Shown: one piece after another, positions 61,716 to 64,000 of the stretch
Position numbering within the stretch: the first letter of the stretch is position 1
Layout of the letters: each line of letters begins with the position of its first letter
Origin: Nicotiana tabacum
Lineage: Eukaryota; Streptophyta; Magnoliopsida; Solanales; Solanaceae
Assembly (NCBI RefSeq): GCF_000715075.1
Contig: NC_134089.1
Span: 65,268,697-65,332,696 of the forward strand
Direction of reading: 5' to 3'
DNA: 64,000 nucleotides
Program-made: the position numbers and the translations under genes
The notes under the pieces: model-generated
The model's input: the letters and a program-made list of their open reading frames with translations, nothing else
The model's database searches: none
Told to the model about the DNA's origin: nothing

Positions 61716-62889
61716 TCCTCCCCCTCTTAAACAAACGTTCGTCCTTGAACGAGTCAAAAAACATACCTGAAGCCTCAAATAGGTGAGGATATCTGCTCCG
61801 CATGTCCTGCTCGGTCTCCCAGGTAGCCTCCTCCACGGGCTGACCTCTCCACTGCACTTTCACCGAAGTTATATACTTTGACCTCAATTTTCGAACCTGA
61901 CACTCTAAAATAGCTATTGGTTCCACATCTTAAGTCAAATCACTGTCTGACTGAACCGTGCTAAAATCCAAAATATGAGAGGGATCGCCAATATACATTC
62001 GGAGAATCGAAACATGAAATACCGGATACACACACGACAAATTGGGTGGCAAAGCAAACTTATAAGCCACCTCCCCAATCCTCCGAAGCACCTCAAAAGG
62101 CCCAATGAACCGAGGACTCAATTTACCCTTCTTCCCAAATCTCATAACACCCTTCATGGGTGACACCTTCAATAGAACCTTCTCCCCAACCATGTAGGAC
62201 ACATCACGAACCTTCCTATTAGAATAACTCTTTTGTCTCGACTGCGCTGTATAAAGCTGCTCCTGGATCACCTTTACCTTGTACAAAGAATCCTGCACCA
62301 AGACTGTACCCAAAAGCCTAGCCTCACCCATCTCAAACCAACCAACCAGAGACCTACACCGTCTGCCATACAAAGCCTTATATGGAGCCATCTGAATACT
62401 CGACTGATAAATGTTGTTCTAAGCAAACTCCACGAGCAGTAGAAACTGATCCCATAACCCTCCAAAATCAATGACACAAGCACGCAACATGTCCTCCAAT
62501 ATCTGGATAGTGCACTCGGACTGCCCATCCATCCGAGGGTAAAAAGCTGTGCTCAACTCAACCTAAGTACCCAACTATCTCTGCAAGGCCCTCCAAAATT
62601 GCAAAGTAAACTGAGTACCTCTATCTGAAATGATGGAAACTAGGACACCATGTAAGTGGACAATCTCTCTGATATAGATCTCTGCCAACTGCTCCGAAGA
62701 ATAGGTAGTACACACAGGAATGAAGTGCGTGGACTTGGTCAGCCGATCCACAATCACCCAAATAGCATAGAACGTCTTCAAAGTCCGTGGGAGCCCAACT
62801 ACGAAGTCCATGGTGATCCGCTCCCACTTCCACTCTGGAATATCTATCTGCTGAAGCAAGCCACCAGGTCTTTGATGCTCATATTTCAC
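61711..62889 (-). pseudogene. Integrase and chromodomain of element E (decayed)
   Basis: 61711-61926 is the chromodomain tail (VKVQWRGQPVEEATWETEQ). 61930-62391 is the integrase C-terminus (GKLSPRFIGPFEVLRRIGEV). 62575-62889 is the integrase core (MDFVVGLPRT, IISDRGTQFTLQFW). It is very like the D copy and better preserved, but stops remain between pieces. Confidence 0.9.
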
Positions 62890-64000
62890 CTGCTAACAAT
62901 TGAGAAACCGCGCTACAAATCCCACAATATCCTTCTTCATTCTCCTCTACTAATAATGCTATCTGAGATCCTGATACATCTTCGCAGCACCCGGATGGAT
63001 GGAATACCGTGAGCTATGGGCCTCATCCATAATTAATTCCCGAAGCCCATCTACATGGGGCACACATATCTATCCCTACATCCTCTATACCCCATCATCA
63101 CCAATAGTCACATCTATGACATCGTCGTGATGAACTCTATCCTTAAGGACAAGCAAATGAGGATCATCATACTGGCGCTCTCTGATGCGATCAAACAAGG
63201 AAGACCGAAAAACCACACAAGCTAAGACCCGATCAGGCTCTGAAATATCCAACCTCACAAATCAATTGGCCAAGGCCTGAACATCAACTGCAAGAGGTCT
63301 CTCCCCAACAGGAATAAATGCAAGACTGCCCATACTCATCGCCTTCCTACTCAAAGCATCGACCACTACATTGACCTTCCCCGGATGGTACAAGATAGTA
63401 ATATCATAGTCCTTTAGCAGCTCCAACCATCTCCACTGTCTCTAATTGAGATCCTTTTATTTGAACAAGTGCTGGAGGCTACGATGATCAACAAACACCT
63501 TACAAGACACACCAAAAACATAATGCCTCCAAATCTTCAGCGCGTGAACAATGACAGCCAACTCCAAATCATGAACGGGGTAGTTCTTCTCATGGGGCTT
63601 CAATTGACAAGAAGAATAAGCAATAACTCTACCCTCCTGCATCAACGCACACCCAATACCAACTCTCAAAGCATCACAATACACTATATATGAACCTAAA
63701 GCTGATGGCAAAACTAACACTGGAGTTGTGGTCAAGGCAGTCTTGAACTTCTGAAAGCTCTACTCACACTCATCTGACCACCTGAATGGAGCACCCTTTT
63801 GAGTCCATTTGGTCAAGGGTGATCCTATAGATGAAAATCCCTGAACGAACTACGGTAATAGCCCACCAAACCAAAATGCTACAGATCTTTGTGGCTGAGG
63901 ATCAACCTGAATACCCTCACTGGACAACACGTGGCCCAAGAAAGCTACTAAACTAAGCCAAAACTCACATTTGAAGAAATTTGCATAAAACTTTTCCTCC
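61716..64000 (-). mobile_element. Ty3-gypsy chromovirus E, partial at window end
   Basis: The internal domain of a second copy of the D family, same orientation, directly abutting the shared LTR through its PPT (61716-61728). The protease, gag and 5' LTR should lie beyond 64000. Confidence 0.9.
63457..64000 (-). pseudogene. RNase H and RT end of element E (partial)
   Basis: 63457-63735 is RNase H ([18 protein letters not shown], then [13 protein letters not shown]). The catalytic Asp in YCDA is kept, unlike D. From 63736 to the edge is the RT connection, without a long open frame. The stretch 62890-63456 between it and integrase is the linker, with several stops. Confidence 0.85.

Overview
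This is nuclear DNA of a flowering plant, most likely a large-genome member of the Solanaceae such as Nicotiana. That assignment is an inference from the retrotransposon sequences and from an intron-containing plant gene; no species marker is visible. About nine tenths of the window is transposable elements or their debris. I can support one intact host gene: a five-exon NPH3-family phototropism gene of the RPT2 type on the minus strand at 20012-22648.

Left block, 1-16500. Two related Ty1-copia elements of the Sirevirus type lie in the same minus orientation. Element A (517-10668) is complete, with two LTRs, PBS, PPT, decayed gag-pol and an extra 3' env-like reading frame. It is inserted in element B, whose pieces are 1-516 and 10669-16500. 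The 5-bp target duplication ctttc flanks A exactly. Both are broken by stops and frameshifts. A near-palindrome, GAACCWGGTTC, recurs throughout both.

Middle block, 16500-37776. Old gypsy LTR remnants (about 16880-19491) lie downstream of the RPT2-like gene. The gene carries a poly-A retroposon in intron 4 and a 661-bp hAT-type MITE with a perfect 8-bp target duplication 146 bp upstream of its ATG. Beyond it are a Stowaway element and a tandem duplication (24609-29613 and 29614-31119). One copy of the duplication has gained a MITE and a 2.9-kb solo LTR, while the other preserves the empty MITE site. Then follow LINE and RNase H fragments, a hAT transposase remnant, a GC-rich hAT-type MITE (35809-36402) and a further MITE (36761-37626).

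Right block, 37777-64000. This is a deep nest of Ty3-gypsy LTRs. Old minus LTR H (37777-) is cut by plus LTR G (38200-). G holds a solo LTR F (38795-41540, target duplication tccgg/tctgg) and is cut at 42913 by element C. C has 3.3-kb LTRs and a 2.8-kb internal region without recognisable coding, so it looks like a non-autonomous, LARD-like element. Its 3' LTR is cut at 50572 by a pair of minus-strand chromoviruses, D and E, that share one LTR: LTR 50573-53562, D, LTR 58731-61715, E, then the window end. D and E carry decayed gag, protease, RT, RNase H, integrase and chromodomain sequences.

The transposons do not cooperate with the host gene. The host-relevant points are the MITE in the gene's proximal promoter and the retroposon in its intron. 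No RNA genes, CRISPR arrays or prokaryotic features were seen.
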